This document shows, piece after piece, positions 48,301 to 56,790 of a DNA stretch of 64,000 nucleotides (position 1 is the first letter of the stretch; every line of letters begins with the position of its first letter). Source of the stretch: an uncultured Bacteroidota bacterium. GTDB taxonomy: Bacteria; Bacteroidota; Bacteroidia; Bacteroidales; P3. Under the pieces are notes generated by a model. It searched no databases. It saw nothing but the letters and a program-made list of their open reading frames with translations, and was not told the origin of the DNA. Both the position numbers and the translations under genes were made by a program. The stretch covers positions 62,001-126,000 of the forward strand of contig CACYPU010000001.1 of the NCBI GenBank assembly GCA_902776365.1. The letters are read 5' to 3'.

Positions 48301-49656
48301 TTCTTCATCAAATATTTTTTGAGCCAGCGTATAGAGGATTTCTTCTGCGGCACTTTTGTCAATATCAACATTAGCCATGTCAATAGTCTGCCTCCATAGT
48401 TCATCGTAAAGTTCGGTTATCGAAGTGTACTGCTTCCCCTTGTTTCTGACAAAAACTCTACAGAAGAGATTAAGATGTTGCGGCGTTTGCATTAGGGTTA
48501 AGGTTTTCTCATCCATTGTTTGATACAACCCTTTTTGCAAACGATTCAAAACCGTCTCCACATTTGCTTTATCCAATAGCCCTAATTTGATTTGGGGGGC
48601 ATTGCTCAATTCACTCAATTTCGGGTCAAATTCCAAATCGAAAGCACGACTGGAAACGATAATCCTCACATTTCTCAGCCTGTCATCAGAGGTGAATTGT
48701 TTTATCAATGTTACCACGTTGACAAGTTTGTTCCTGTCTTTTGTGATATATTGTGATAGCGCATCTATTTGGTCTACTATGAGGACGGCTTTCTTCTCTT
48801 GGATCAAACCGGAGAATGTTTTGGTCAGCATCTCCAATTGTTCGTTGCATGGTTGTCCCTGAGGAAAGTGAAGTCTGTCGGCTTTGATGGCAAAGCATTT
48901 TATTTCATCGTGTTCCAATCTTTCAATCAATTGCTTTATCACAACACTCTTCCCTGTTCCGGCATTGCCCACAAGCAACATAATATTGGGTACATTTTCC
49001 GCCAAGTCTTTTTTAACCCAATTGTACAACTGGCCGATTTCTCTTCTCTCTATAAGGGAATTTGGCAGATTGTTGAAAGTGGCGTTTATTGTATGGAAAG
49101 CAACACGATTCTCCGAGATGATTTCTGCCGAGTCTTTTTTGATTTGGGAGAACGAAGCCAGTTTTTCTTCAAATAGTCTTTTCCATTTGTCCAATGTGAG
49201 ATTAAGATTACCCTTACTTAAAATCTCATCTTTAGCGAATTTATAGGTTTGACTGGTTCGATTCCCTGCCTTCTTAAACTCCTGAATATAATCGTCAGAA
49301 ATATATTTCCAATATATTCTCTGTGAGTCAGCATCAACCGAAAAGAACAAGCATACTTCATTGCGCATTCTGTCAGCATAGGCGACATAATATGCCGGAA
49401 TCTCGGCCTTGTCTTTTCCTTTATATTTCGATTTATATGATTTTGCCTGTATTGTCAATTTTCCAACGGGGTGATTCTTTTCATCAACAAGTTCAATATA
49501 GCCATCAGTATTAGAAGATTTATCGTGACACTCTACTTTATGGGCGATTGCGCGAGTGCCGACGAACAGAGTCCTAATACATATATTTGACTTTTCATCA
49601 AGAATATCATTAGGATTAGTCACCTGTTGTGGAGTAAGATAGGAATCTCCTTTCAT
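45355..49656 (-). CDS. Large STAND-type ATPase with DUF4365 nuclease-like N-terminus (Avs-like defence protein)
   Basis: The 1433-residue protein has three parts. Residues about 10-170 resemble DUF4365 (TDGYIELVDEK, KLTIQAKSYKSKY, YYVAYADRM), a PD-(D/E)XK-like fold with a QxK motif. A NACHT/AAA-type NTPase follows, with Walker A GNAGTGKSVV near 229-238, Walker B VLIVDQIDAL near 290 and SSRAFDL. From about 420 the protein is alpha-helical with no known enzymatic motif, as in sensor domains of Avs and other STAND proteins. By analogy it would detect a phage protein and then degrade DNA. It stands alone between repeats and the Ssp-like operon, 103 bases away, in AT-rich DNA. Confidence 0.8.
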   Translation of the reverse strand: MKGDSYLTPQQVTNPNDILDEKSNICIRTLFVGTRAIAHKVECHDKSSNTDGYIELVDEKNHPVGKLTIQAKSYKSKYKGKDKAEIPAYYVAYADRMRNEVCLFFSVDADSQRIYWKYISDDYIQEFKKAGNRTSQTYKFAKDEILSKGNLNLTLDKWKRLFEEKLASFSQIKKDSAEIISENRVAFHTINATFNNLPNSLIERREIGQLYNWVKKDLAENVPNIMLLVGNAGTGKSVVIKQLIERLEHDEIKCFAIKADRLHFPQGQPCNEQLEMLTKTFSGLIQEKKAVLIVDQIDALSQYITKDRNKLVNVVTLIKQFTSDDRLRNVRIIVSSRAFDLEFDPKLSELSNAPQIKLGLLDKANVETVLNRLQKGLYQTMDEKTLTLMQTPQHLNLFCRVFVRNKGKQYTSITELYDELWRQTIDMANVDIDKSAAEEILYTLAQKIFDEETLAPRWNPDTKHVKEAIYLRSQGLIEYVNDGTMFFHQSMYDYVFARYYTQNGGSFIDDLLKEKKHQGLFMRSTVNLVLDYERAKNIKQYREDVVTILLSGQIRPHIQLMFLWALANRVDILPFEKRCIRELYSCNKILFCSFIRRTGSKEWYNVIKRIILNVVKDLRVGDAVYDDVLAFMWNHVQSSTEDVYGLVDCIKDKDTRSVVAQRLLYATSDYSLDIVTKWYKVLCDTFEKKVDFLESAMKNNVQFVLDNIAEVFDCIMDSQGIANHIEQSFFENVCTPLKEKCPEALYSILRDRILNAINNHHVHTWREVVGSNSIFPSLMSHHHNTYAIHELFEELLVEGIKQEHACIVADVRLLLCKKESSCYEFAFKAMIEKPLLFSDDIIAILKDSKLVDELLDFGNVEYYFLELIRGWLALVDGSTLSKCQDIIYDFKSASDSLSDKDRKYTVLLYPHWGYNQRKLIWAIPENLRDKRVRKKYQELNRRFGNKWDNTKPNHNVAMAHVCGGLMTLERYRTISIKDWLHSFRGIQSYVNGKDRYFDARTHADAFKQCVSERPQDFAGFVFEMFDDKSIPAIYKLSGLDGLVTGNYPTDQVLPFVWKCIDAFDELSKKSEGYRFCELLNNIVTIDGQHIDRISTFLNTVVLSNYESKYKPDVENVFGSDSAVNDMLTTGINNIQGYAIHTLALIGKHPRWKTKVYEFFVKAGHSLNLEHQLAAMMYLQQECYDNDLYNELMFSYASRPISDYLYLNVDRMHWFWCNNPERILPYFEMIKDKKRAKPILAQIMFLGMQYEKSKNISKVMFDVLLEQNEEEVIKKIVPLAYDHLSDETYREQSEEFLRRYAKDSRKEVRDAYLMGCHRMSEHDIGLFVELLQSWLSTSISDVGIYDIISYMEKCCNTYPYECYQCIKLIVGQESMRTYHNEERVFKMLLSCYRNFMDEEDMVKADEVMDIFDAMMLKPSTMRMNEIIKTVDNYV

Positions 49657-49759
49657 TCTGATATTGACATCTTCGGTATTAGTTTGTAATTATTTTGAAA
49701 ATAATTCCATCCACTCAATCTATTCAATTGCCAAACCCTATTTCGGGAAAGAATCCAAA

Positions 49760-50332
49760 TCAATCCAAGCTCTCTGCCTCTTCATCAGCATTCAGAGACA
49801 CCCCACCCTTCGTAGCAAATGGAAGTATCTCATTCAAAAAGGCGGAGTCTTTGAAGTAGCAGTTCGGGTTGTTTTCGAGTTGCTCGTGCATGTGGGCGAA
49901 GCCATAGTTGGCATATTCTTCCATCTTGTCAATCAATGTGTCAACCACCTTAGAGGGTTCAATCTCACCTTTATCGAGAGCCAGGTAGTCGATATTGGTG
50001 CGAGCTACAAGTGCGGCAAATATATACTCGCGTATCTTACCATACGAGGCGCGTCCGTTTCGGTTCTCAAGGTTGCCCCAGTATTGGATTGGCTGACCAA
50101 AGCCCTTGCGTTTGGAAGCATCTTCCACGAGCGGTTTTGTCTGGTTGGCATATAGTCCAATAAAAAAGGCAATGATATATAGTTCATATCCAGCACCAAA
50201 AGTCTTTCCACGGGCATCTTGGTATTGCGACGAACCGCGGCCATAGTCGGTGAACTGACGTAGCAGTTCTTTCTCGTATCTAGTTTCCCACTGAGGGTTA
50301 CGTTTTGCCCAAAGGTCATATAGTCTTTCCAT
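49760..50332 (-). CDS. Unknown 190-residue protein, last gene of the Ssp-like operon
   Basis: The protein is mainly helical and begins MERLYDLWAKRNPQWETRYE. It contains FGAGYELYIIAFFIGLYANQ, GKIREYIFAALVARTNIDYL and VVDTLIDKMEEYANYGFAHM. I recognise no family or catalytic motif. It lies 4 bases after the Rad50-like ATPase gene, so a complex with it is plausible. Its place at the end of a phosphorothioation cluster makes it a candidate for one of the SspF/G/H-type restriction components, but I cannot confirm that by motif. Confidence 0.7.
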   Translation of the reverse strand: MERLYDLWAKRNPQWETRYEKELLRQFTDYGRGSSQYQDARGKTFGAGYELYIIAFFIGLYANQTKPLVEDASKRKGFGQPIQYWGNLENRNGRASYGKIREYIFAALVARTNIDYLALDKGEIEPSKVVDTLIDKMEEYANYGFAHMHEQLENNPNCYFKDSAFLNEILPFATKGGVSLNADEEAESLD

Positions 50333-50336
50333 AATC

Positions 50337-52508
50337 TTACTTAATCTTGTTTACCATTGTTCTGATTGTTGAGAGGTTGTTCTGATCAAAACCAGCCGCT
50401 TTCTGAATACGATAGACAGAACATGTCAACCGATTGATATCATCTGTCCGCACTTTACCTTTAGTAATAAAATCTTTCGTGACTATAATACATTGTTTGT
50501 CGAGTTTATCAATAACATCATAAAAAACTGCTTCTTTTGCATCTCCAAACGAGGATGTAGCCGCGTCAAAAATCAGGGGGTAGTTTTCATCACGACGCTG
50601 CACGGTAAAGTCTGAGATTGCAAAAAGGACGGACATATACATTATTGTCAGCTGTGAACCAGAAGGATTCTTGATAGCCGTTCCATTTGAGCTCTGAAGT
50701 CGGATGGCAGCACCGCCTTCTGTGGTTTCTCTCAAATGTAAAACCCCATGAAAATCATTCACACTCAACTGGTGCATGTATTCGTTTGCTCGGTCTTCCA
50801 TATCATTCAAGAACAATCTCAAATTCTGTTTCTTTGCAGAAGAGAAGGCTTCAGCAATGATACTAAAAATAGTGTTGACCTCTTTTAGCTCTCTAACTTT
50901 GATGCTATCTGGTTCGAGTGCCTGTAGTTCTTTGGTAATGTCATCTTTGCGGGCTTCTTGACTTTTTATCCTATGTTTTAAATCAGATATCTGCTGTTGT
51001 GTTTTGTTTTGTTGTACAAAAAGGCTTTTTAAATCCGCAAAATTCTTTTCTAGTAAGTCTTCACTTATATTTCCTGCCTGTATCAACAAATTGCTAATCT
51101 CTTCCCGGATTTTCTGCATTCTGTCATCCGTAATTTTGAGTTGCTCGCGATAAATCGAAACACACCTCATCTCTTCAAGAATATCCTTGCATTTTGATGC
51201 CACGTTCCGTTCTTCCTCACCACTCAAGCGAATACTTAGATTATGTAACTCTTCCACATAAGAACTGCGGAAAAGTCGATCCCCCTCTATGCGACGTCTT
51301 TCTTCGTCTACCTTTGATTTCTCTTCAATCTTTTGTTGATACTCCTCCAGTTTATGAAGCATAAACTCGTATGCTTCGCTTCCTTTTGGGGCAGGACGAC
51401 CACATACCTTGCAAATCTCGTCATCGAGCATTTCCTGCATTGTGGCCTTGTCCGGGAGGTTCCATGGGAGTTTAGCACTTCCGTTAACCAGTTTCTCGAT
51501 TACTGATTTTTCACCCTCAAGTTGTCCGATTCTTCGTCCTCTTTCCTGGTCAAATTGCGTCTCTTGTTGACGTTTTTCTTTGCTCATTGAAGCACACTTC
51601 TCACCAAACTCCTTATATACTGGAGGATATGCACACAAAACCCACAACTTATCAAGCAAAGAGATGTCAAAGTTTGTACGATTGGCCATGGCCATTAGCC
51701 TGTCGTACTCTTTTTGTTGCTTGTCTAATCTGCCTTTCAATTCATTATACCTTTCACTGGTACCCTGGTGTTTTTCCAATTGAGCTAATTCATTCTCAAA
51801 AGTTTCAAGGGATTGTTCTTTGTCACGACACTCTCTTCTCAATTGATCCAATTCTCTGTTAGCCGTATTCAAATCAACTGTAAGGGCATTTACTTGCTTT
51901 GCAACTTTTTTGTCTTTTGCAGCTTCTGCAGTATATTGTTTATATGACTTGTCGGCAAACTCTTTTGTAAGTGCTTCTAAATTGTCGAAGGTGCGGACAT
52001 CCGAGAACTTGTCAACAAGCATTTTAAGAGAAGTTGGACTATCGAAAACATTTAGCTCGCTCTCTCCTTGGAACATACTAAACCGCTGAATAAAGGCTTC
52101 AAAACACCTATCCATCAGTTGCTTTCCTGCAACCTGCACACGTTCTGCACCATTGGTTTCATAACCAATATAAGACAACTTTCCAGCAGCGAAGTTGCCA
52201 TCCACTTGTCTCTCAAATGTGAATTTCTTTTCAATGCTTTTCTCGCCATCATGGTCAAACTCCATTTCAACGGACACCTCGTCAATCTCGCCAACGGCCA
52301 ACTCCTGAAGTCTCATCTCTGACACATGATCTATACTATTATCATTATCCAAACGAGAGGTGTTTAAAAGCCAATGAAGCGCCTCAAACAGCGTGGATTT
52401 TCCGTCACCGTTGTCTCCGATAATGAGAGTCAGACGATCTGATAAGACAAACTCATTAACGTCATAGTAACTGCGAAAATTCTTAATTCGAAGTTTCTTG
52501 ATAATCAT
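50337..52508 (-). CDS. Rad50/SbcC/DndD-like ATPase with CxxC hook
   Basis: The 723-residue protein starts IIKKLRIKNFRSYYDV, with Walker A IIGDNGDGKST at about 29-39. Long coiled coils meet at a CKVCGRP zinc-hook motif near residue 362. The C-terminal ATPase lobe has YPLIFDAATSSFGDAKE (Walker B region near 646) and a sensor KQCIIVTKDF. This is the SMC-like arrangement of DndD and Rad50. In Dnd systems DndD uses ATP to act on DNA with sulfurtransferase partners. Here a restriction-module role with the helicase is at least as likely. It overlaps the 74-residue gene by 4 bases. Confidence 0.85.
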   Translation of the reverse strand: MIIKKLRIKNFRSYYDVNEFVLSDRLTLIIGDNGDGKSTLFEALHWLLNTSRLDNDNSIDHVSEMRLQELAVGEIDEVSVEMEFDHDGEKSIEKKFTFERQVDGNFAAGKLSYIGYETNGAERVQVAGKQLMDRCFEAFIQRFSMFQGESELNVFDSPTSLKMLVDKFSDVRTFDNLEALTKEFADKSYKQYTAEAAKDKKVAKQVNALTVDLNTANRELDQLRRECRDKEQSLETFENELAQLEKHQGTSERYNELKGRLDKQQKEYDRLMAMANRTNFDISLLDKLWVLCAYPPVYKEFGEKCASMSKEKRQQETQFDQERGRRIGQLEGEKSVIEKLVNGSAKLPWNLPDKATMQEMLDDEICKVCGRPAPKGSEAYEFMLHKLEEYQQKIEEKSKVDEERRRIEGDRLFRSSYVEELHNLSIRLSGEEERNVASKCKDILEEMRCVSIYREQLKITDDRMQKIREEISNLLIQAGNISEDLLEKNFADLKSLFVQQNKTQQQISDLKHRIKSQEARKDDITKELQALEPDSIKVRELKEVNTIFSIIAEAFSSAKKQNLRLFLNDMEDRANEYMHQLSVNDFHGVLHLRETTEGGAAIRLQSSNGTAIKNPSGSQLTIMYMSVLFAISDFTVQRRDENYPLIFDAATSSFGDAKEAVFYDVIDKLDKQCIIVTKDFITKGKVRTDDINRLTCSVYRIQKAAGFDQNNLSTIRTMVNKIK

Positions 52509-52729
52509 ACTCTGTCGTTTAAATATTGATTGACCTCTTTGTATATTTCTTTTGCTTCTGCCCCCTCATCGGCTCTACGAATGATTGTGGAGATGGCTCC
52601 AATCAGATAATTCTCTGATCGAGTTCCTTCATAGATTGAGGCAGGTTCCTCAACAGGACCATAGTTCCCCAGTTGTTTTTGCAACTGTGACAAAACTGCA
52701 GCAAGCATTTTTTGTGTATTGGTGGCCAT
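52505..52729 (-). CDS. Unknown 74-residue protein between helicase and Rad50-like genes
   Basis: The short protein (MATNTQKMLAAVLSQLQKQL..., ending EIYKEVNQYLNDRV) is predicted helical and acidic with no recognised family. It has no signal or membrane segment. Four-base overlap with the ATPase gene and a 3-base gap from the helicase gene show it is a genuine part of the operon. It might be an accessory subunit of either neighbour. Confidence 0.7.
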   Translation of the reverse strand: MATNTQKMLAAVLSQLQKQLGNYGPVEEPASIYEGTRSENYLIGAISTIIRRADEGAEAKEIYKEVNQYLNDRV

Positions 52730-52732
52730 AAC

Positions 52733-54985
52733 TTAAAATATTGGTAGTTCTATGTTGTAATAATCTAATACATCCGACAACTCCCTGATTGTGGCATCAG
52801 CATTTTCGCTTAAGCTCGCAAAATCGCGGACTCTCATCATCTCACTCTTTATCATACTTCTTTCCATTGCATAATTTGCTTCGGTTGCATCAATTGTTGG
52901 CACAACTACAAGGTCATGTATTTCCGCCATTCGCTTGTCTGGATGAGTGCGGAGAATACGTCCTCTACGTTGAATAAACTGACGTGGATTTCCTGTACTA
53001 GCACAGAATATTGCCAACTCACTTCTTGGTACATCCACACCTTCATCAAGACATTTCATAGAGGTTAGTACATCCAACTTTCCTTCAGCAAACTCTTTTA
53101 ACATTGCATCACGTTCCGTTGTTCCTGAAACGAACTTTCTGACGGTGGTGGTTGAACTTACATCACGGACAATTGCAGTATACCTATCAATCAGCCTATT
53201 GGTCTCTACCTCTTCTGGCAAAGACTCGTTATCATCAAAATAATCGTCCGAGCGTTCACCTTCAGGCACATAAATGAGAGTGTATTTCAAATTGCCACGT
53301 TCTACAAAACATCGTTGAACAATCTCACGAAGCATTTCTTCTTTATTGCGAGCCTTGTGAATGATTCTCTTGCGCTTTAAGAGTAGCAACTTTAATGGTT
53401 CACTCATCTTATCGAATCCACCGCTTTCAAAATTGAACATCTTTACTAGCTGCAATGAAATCTTCACATACTCCTCCATCTCGTCTTCAGTCAAGCTTAC
53501 AATATGAGGATAATACTTATAACGACATAAGAAGCCTTTTTCAATGGCCTTATCCATTGGGAAATTAAAAGTGAATTCCTTTGATGCCCCAAAGAAATCG
53601 AAAATTTTTTGATTTCCCCAGTCGTCATATTGTCTGCTTGGCGTAGCCGATAACCCAATTCTTCTGGCATAATGTATCCCTTGTAGAAGATTTGCTATAC
53701 GACCACCACCCATATTGTGAGCCTCATCTGCAATAAAGAGCAATTTACCTTTGTCGAAAGCATTCAATTCGGCAAATACCGCGGGTCTTCCATAGGATGC
53801 ATACGTGGCAATAATGATGTATGATACCAACGGGTTGACGTAGCGTTCGATATTCTGCAATTCGGCAACTTCTGATTTCCATTGTGTATTACTGCTACAC
53901 ACACGGACAATACGATTCATACAACATTTACGACAATCTTTCTCCCATTGTTCTACAAGGATAAGGGTGGGAACCAAAATAATCGCCTTATAGTATTCTT
54001 TTCGTTTGTATATCTCCAGCAAGCAGTTCAATGCCGTTAGAGTCTTGCCCGTACCGGTAGCCATTGCAAATAGGCCCTTTTGCTTATTTTTTTTCCAGTT
54101 TTCAAAAGCCTCTTTTTGGTATTCGCGAGGACCTGTTGGATAAGGGAAATGAGGTGTTCCCATACAGCTCAATATGGTGTCATCTTTTGAGGAACGAATC
54201 TCTAGGGCCTTCAACACTCTTTTCTTGGCTCTTCCTAAAGCTTTTGCCACCGTTTCGGACAATCCATCCTCAATTATTTTTTTCTCGTCAGCAATTAATT
54301 GAGACAATTCCTTTCGTTCGAAGGTGTCTGCTATTTGAGTTGAGACTTCGTCTACTTTGAGGTATTTGACAGATTGGTCATTACCCGAAAACGTCTTCTC
54401 AAAATCATCAGCAATGCAACACACACGATAATTGTCCAGTTCCCCATCCCATGAGCAGAAAATAGATAAGCTTTCGTTGTTCTGAAGAAGTGCTGCACGT
54501 GAGAAATTGCAGGAACCTTCAAATGCTACATTGTTTGTTCCATCCGAGAAAAGTCCACATTTGGTATGTGCAATGCCAACTCCACTTTGTGGAACAACTA
54601 TTTTTATCTCGATGCGGTTATTCCGTATCATCCAAGATAGACATTCAAAGAAATGCTTGCCTCGAATACTTAAAACATTTTTCAGCTGCTGAATATCCGA
54701 AAGGTCAAAATATGGAATTAGTGTACTATTATCTTCAGCAACATGAAATGCGTTCCAATCCTCAATGCTCAGAATGTCGTTAATAATCATCCGCATACGA
54801 CCACCATTGGCGATGAATGCCGCAAACCCATCCGCCAACACATTGATAGCGGTGGAGGAGAAAAAGCCTAACATCAAATCAAATCTGGATGCTTCAAGCA
54901 AACCATCACTAAAGAACCCAACTGGTTCCCATTCTGTGCCAGATTTGTATCTGCGGTGTGGAGGATAGATTATGTTGTTAAGCAT
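52733..54985 (-). CDS. DEAD/DEAH helicase with N-terminal phospholipase D-like domain
   Basis: Residues 1 to about 190 form a PLD-like domain with GIAHTKCGLFSDG and GSCNFSRAALL, an H-x-K motif as in PLD nucleases associated with helicases. Residues about 270-680 form a superfamily 2 helicase: REYQKEAFENW, ATGTGKTLTALN (Walker A near 312), LFIADEAHNMGGG (DEAH near 416), GLSATPSR, and QFIQRRGRILR (motif VI). The 750-residue protein resembles the Res-type translocases of restriction and phage-defence systems. It could move along DNA while the PLD or partner nuclease cuts. It lies 2 bases after the DGQHR gene. Confidence 0.88.
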   Translation of the reverse strand: MLNNIIYPPHRRYKSGTEWEPVGFFSDGLLEASRFDLMLGFFSSTAINVLADGFAAFIANGGRMRMIINDILSIEDWNAFHVAEDNSTLIPYFDLSDIQQLKNVLSIRGKHFFECLSWMIRNNRIEIKIVVPQSGVGIAHTKCGLFSDGTNNVAFEGSCNFSRAALLQNNESLSIFCSWDGELDNYRVCCIADDFEKTFSGNDQSVKYLKVDEVSTQIADTFERKELSQLIADEKKIIEDGLSETVAKALGRAKKRVLKALEIRSSKDDTILSCMGTPHFPYPTGPREYQKEAFENWKKNKQKGLFAMATGTGKTLTALNCLLEIYKRKEYYKAIILVPTLILVEQWEKDCRKCCMNRIVRVCSSNTQWKSEVAELQNIERYVNPLVSYIIIATYASYGRPAVFAELNAFDKGKLLFIADEAHNMGGGRIANLLQGIHYARRIGLSATPSRQYDDWGNQKIFDFFGASKEFTFNFPMDKAIEKGFLCRYKYYPHIVSLTEDEMEEYVKISLQLVKMFNFESGGFDKMSEPLKLLLLKRKRIIHKARNKEEMLREIVQRCFVERGNLKYTLIYVPEGERSDDYFDDNESLPEEVETNRLIDRYTAIVRDVSSTTTVRKFVSGTTERDAMLKEFAEGKLDVLTSMKCLDEGVDVPRSELAIFCASTGNPRQFIQRRGRILRTHPDKRMAEIHDLVVVPTIDATEANYAMERSMIKSEMMRVRDFASLSENADATIRELSDVLDYYNIELPIF

Positions 54986-54987
54986 AT

Positions 54988-56241
54988 TTAAAAACGAATG
55001 TTACATATTTGTAAATCTGCTGTTTGTGTATCGATATTGAAGATTGTCGCGTATTTTGTTTTCATATCCGTTTTTTCTCTATCCGTCAATATATTGTGGT
55101 CAAAGTGATGGATTAGTATATATTTCACTAAAGATTGATTTCTCATCTCCATCTTGTGTGTAATTGGGTTCCAAAGAATATGATTCCATGGTTCTTCAGA
55201 GACAACCCTATTCATATTGGCAAAATGTCGAATTATATCGTGATACGATAAGCTCATTGCTAATCTTATTCTAGCAACAGCTTCAATAAAAGGAAGCAAG
55301 CCAATTGGCCTAAAAAACAGGTTACCACCTGTGACTGTTGAGCGAAGTTCTTCCGCTGCAGAGTCTGAGTTGTTGTTGATATAGTCATCAATTTCACAAA
55401 AACAGGATCTCATTTCATCCCAAAAAGAAACGACATCAGACTTATAATTGTCTATTGTTTCATCATCAGGTCTAAATCGTAAAATATCTTTTATTTTGGT
55501 CTGAGTAAAAGTGTGTCCACTCGAAAGTGTAATATATGTTAGAAATAACGCTTTATGGCAATCATATAATGTCATCAATGATGTGAATGACTGTTTATCA
55601 TTTTGAGGTATTGATTTTGTGTTACTAACCTTTACTTTATTCCCCATAAGTAGAGGATACGTTTCAAGTAAATCTCGTGTTACAATCGCTACAATATCAT
55701 CCTCATCCAATGCGATAATATCACCTAATCGTACAGGCTTTACGTACCTGTTTAATGTTGAAAAAATTCTTCTTGACCTTTCTCTTCCTTCTGGCGTATT
55801 GCTGTGACCAATAAGTATCACGTTGATTGTCTCATTTGCTATTTCTGGTTTTTCAATAATTGCGGCTTTTATGCCTTCAACCCTGTGTTGCCCGTCTACA
55901 GGAAATATCTTTTCTTCTCCAGAAAACTCTAACAAACCAACATTGTTGAAAGATTCTTCGTTTAGTTCATACCGAATCTCTGTCCATTGAGGATCTCCAT
56001 CATATACAGCGAGGACCATACTGTCAAAAAAATGATCTTCTCTTTTTACAATATAGTCTTTTATTTTTATGTAGTTGTCAGTAAGAGATCTTTGAATGAC
56101 TTCTTTCAAAGAATTTGATGTATGCAATTCAGAATCCACTCTTTTTACCATGTCGTTGACTTGTTGAAATGATAAATTAGCGGAATAATAAATAGTATTG
56201 CCAATTTTTCCTCTAATGGCAGGAATTTTTATCGCTTCCAT
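54988..56241 (-). CDS. DGQHR-domain protein, DndB-like
   Basis: The 417-residue protein has IFPVDGQHRVEGIKAA near residues 112-127, and then ERSRRIFSTLNRYVKPVRLGD, the pattern of DGQHR proteins such as DndB. In Dnd systems DndB is a DNA-binding transcriptional regulator of the phosphorothioation genes. The related DGQQR motif in SspE is part of a phosphorothioate-sensing NTPase. Here it may sense modification state or regulate the operon; which one is undecided. Spacing to its neighbours is 2-3 bases. Confidence 0.78.
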   Translation of the reverse strand: MEAIKIPAIRGKIGNTIYYSANLSFQQVNDMVKRVDSELHTSNSLKEVIQRSLTDNYIKIKDYIVKREDHFFDSMVLAVYDGDPQWTEIRYELNEESFNNVGLLEFSGEEKIFPVDGQHRVEGIKAAIIEKPEIANETINVILIGHSNTPEGRERSRRIFSTLNRYVKPVRLGDIIALDEDDIVAIVTRDLLETYPLLMGNKVKVSNTKSIPQNDKQSFTSLMTLYDCHKALFLTYITLSSGHTFTQTKIKDILRFRPDDETIDNYKSDVVSFWDEMRSCFCEIDDYINNNSDSAAEELRSTVTGGNLFFRPIGLLPFIEAVARIRLAMSLSYHDIIRHFANMNRVVSEEPWNHILWNPITHKMEMRNQSLVKYILIHHFDHNILTDREKTDMKTKYATIFNIDTQTADLQICNIRF

Positions 56242-56244
56242 ACT

Positions 56245-56790
56245 TTAAAACGCTTTTATGGTGGGTTGAACTTCTGTTTTATCGGGTATTGTGGGGTTAA
56301 AAGGAGGCCATAGGGCATTAAGTAAAATAGCTTCATTCATTTTAATCCGTTCGTTGTCTGTGTCAGGATAATATCTATAATATACAAATTGCTTCCATTT
56401 GGAAAACATTCCTTTTATAAAATCCCTATTATCACTGAAATATTCTCTCGCTCTTTTTCTGATATTTTGGCTATCAGTATACTGGCAACGACCAATATAA
56501 ACAATGTATTTTTCGATAAAAGATAGTGATATACCTTTCAAGAAGAACATATAAATGCCACCAGTATCATTTGGTATATTCTTTATGTCATCTGAAATAT
56601 CGTCATTCGTTTCATTTAGATATTTTATTTCTTTAGACCAGTTAGATTCATCAGCGATTGGATTAGACTCGTCAACCGCATATTTTATCCATCGTGAGGG
56701 CGTATGATAATATGTGATATCAAATAGTTTGTTTTCGTCATCTATAAATGCTCTGTTCCTCATGATCAAATCAGATAAAACAATTTGCAC
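56245..56790 (-). CDS. GIY-YIG nuclease-like protein
   Basis: The protein has about 181 residues from 56790 (an ATG at 56763 is also possible). It carries GGIYMFFLKG (GIY-like), EKYIVYIGRC (YIG), an arginine in NIRKRAREYF, and a glutamate in ERIKMNEAILLNALWPPFNP, the four conserved features of GIY-YIG endonucleases. It overlaps the sulfurtransferase stop and precedes the DGQHR gene by 3 bases. Its location suggests it provides cutting in the restriction half of the system; cutting is inferred from motif only. Confidence 0.75.
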   Translation of the reverse strand: MQIVLSDLIMRNRAFIDDENKLFDITYYHTPSRWIKYAVDESNPIADESNWSKEIKYLNETNDDISDDIKNIPNDTGGIYMFFLKGISLSFIEKYIVYIGRCQYTDSQNIRKRAREYFSDNRDFIKGMFSKWKQFVYYRYYPDTDNERIKMNEAILLNALWPPFNPTIPDKTEVQPTIKAF

